Source: Spirochaetales bacterium
GTDB lineage: Bacteria; Spirochaetota; Spirochaetia; B11-G9
Length of the DNA: 6,233 bases
Reading direction: 5' to 3'
Assembly: GCA_027077185.1 (NCBI GenBank)
Contig: JALTGJ010000464.1
Span: 1-6,233, forward strand
In this document: piece after piece, positions 5,323 to 6,233 of the stretch
Position numbering within the stretch: position 1 is the stretch's first letter
Layout of the letters: the number at the start of each line of letters is the position of its first letter
Notes under the pieces: model-generated
Database searches by the model: none
What the model was told of the DNA's origin: nothing
The model's input: only the letters and a program-made list of their open reading frames with translations
Program-made: the position numbers and the translations under genes

Positions 5323-6233
5323 CTACACAAAATCCTTAATCGGTATCGCCTTGTTTGCTTTTTCACTAAAAGCTATTAGATAAACAGCTACTCCTGATGT
5401 TATTGTATCTATAAGAACACTAAAACTTACAAGTACTGGTGATATTGATCCTATTATAAGAAAACCTTCTTCCAGGCCTTTGCCGTAAAGTTTGCTCATT
5501 GCTGCAAGTGATACCAGGACGCCTATTCCAGGAACTGATCCCCCCATGAATGATGTAAGAAAACTGAACAGCATAACCCATAGTATACCACCAAAAGTTA
5601 TTTCAAGACTGGAATACGATTTAATTATAAGGAAGAAGGTTATGCTTGTTACAGCTGCAGTTCCTGCCTTACCCAGGATAGTAAAAAGGGGCAGGACTGT
5701 ACTGCTTATTTTTCTTGGTATCCCAAGATTCTCCTTTGCATGATAAATTAAGCTTGTTAAAGTAAAGTAACTGTTTCCGGATGCAGCAGCAGCCAGAGAA
5801 GGACCCAGTATGGCGTATATTATTTTATAGGGATTCTGCTTTCCTCCCAGAAAATATATAAAAGCAGGATAAAGACCGAAAATAATTAAAAATGTAGTTA
5901 TCGATAGAAGAATTATTAATTGATTGAAAAGGATAAGCTGAGGGGTATTTATAATTTGCATTGTAAAATTTGCTGCAAGAATTATCATTCCGAAACCAAG
6001 GATTTCAACTATAAATCGACCAATTTGGTATAAAATTCTGGACATGGCATCAAAAAACTGATAAGCAGGTCTTGTCATAACTTTATCAAATGAAAAATTT
6101 GAACCCAGTAGAAACCCCAAAAAGGCTGAAGGAAGTAAAAAATTATTGTTTTCAGAAAAAATTTGAAACAAATTCATTGGGAAAATTGAGAACAGAATAT
6201 TTTTATAACCAGGGAAACTATAAGAGATTTTAT
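5323..6233 (-). CDS. Divergent dicarboxylate/amino acid:cation symporter family (DAACS) protein, N-terminus beyond window
   Basis: The frame stays open from the TAG stop (5325-5323) to the right edge: 284 codons from ATG 6177 plus 18 more upstream without a stop. The peptide around 6177, FSIFPMNLFQIFSENNNFLL, matches the mid-protein 'IPxNxFxALAxGNxL' stretch of DAACS symporters, so 6177 is an internal Met and roughly 150 residues lie outside. Numbering from that Met: the first re-entrant hairpin equivalent is SLAAAASGNSYFTLTSL (127-143), followed by LGIPRKISSTVLPL (151-164). The second hairpin equivalent is GGSVPGIGVLVSLAAM (212-227). The canonical NMDGT is GKAGT (169-173), and the R-T-x-x-N of the last core helix is T-S-G-V-A (260-264). 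Family members import glutamate, aspartate or C4-dicarboxylates with Na+ or H+. Coupling and substrate of this one are uncertain. Confidence 0.85.
   Translation of the reverse strand, partial: KISYSFPGYKNILFSIFPMNLFQIFSENNNFLLPSAFLGFLLGSNFSFDKVMTRPAYQFFDAMSRILYQIGRFIVEILGFGMIILAANFTMQIINTPQLILFNQLIILLSITTFLIIFGLYPAFIYFLGGKQNPYKIIYAILGPSLAAAASGNSYFTLTSLIYHAKENLGIPRKISSTVLPLFTILGKAGTAAVTSITFFLIIKSYSSLEITFGGILWVMLFSFLTSFMGGSVPGIGVLVSLAAMSKLYGKGLEEGFLIIGSISPVLVSFSVLIDTITSGVAVYLIAFSEKANKAIPIKDFV

Noticed and set aside
5492..5743. An 83-codon plus-strand open frame
   Set aside because: Antisense shadow of the symporter gene, with no domain.

Overview
The window is an AT-rich bacterial chromosomal stretch, mostly genes for membrane or exported proteins. 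It holds seven protein-coding genes, five complete and one cut at each end. I see no tRNA, rRNA, CRISPR array, insertion sequence or phage gene. A spirochaete (Treponema/Spirochaeta-like) origin is my best guess, from the combination of a DUF2259-like secreted protein, a small polyprenol/dolichol-kinase-type protein and a very divergent dicarboxylate symporter. This is inference from family flavour, not proof.

Left end (1-2380, minus strand): a two-gene unit. An SPFH/band-7 (prohibitin/stomatin-like) membrane protein is followed 12 nt later by a DUF401 permease-like protein that runs off the left edge. The upstream stop codon overlaps the downstream ribosome binding site, so translation is probably coupled. 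Centre-left (2381-2909): a compact divergent promoter region, then a plus-strand CoA-binding (YccU-type) Rossmann protein. Its 3' side (2910-3095, the longest non-coding stretch at 186 nt) carries several AT-rich inverted repeats. No gene-free stretch exceeds 300 nt.

Centre (3096-4506): a plus-strand integral membrane protein of the dolichol/phytol kinase family. It meets, tail to tail with a single intervening base, a minus-strand eight-helix membrane protein I cannot assign. Right side (4507-6233): a divergent intergenic region, then a plus-strand secreted DUF2259-like protein. That gene meets, tail to tail after 6 nt, a minus-strand DAACS-family symporter whose N-terminal third lies beyond the right edge.

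No single pathway joins all these genes. The best-supported functional link is the SPFH-DUF401 pair. The observations most worth following are the symporter, which has lost the sodium- and substrate-binding signatures of its family, and the possibly leaderless mRNA of the unassigned membrane protein. Nothing here looks like a defence or mobile system.
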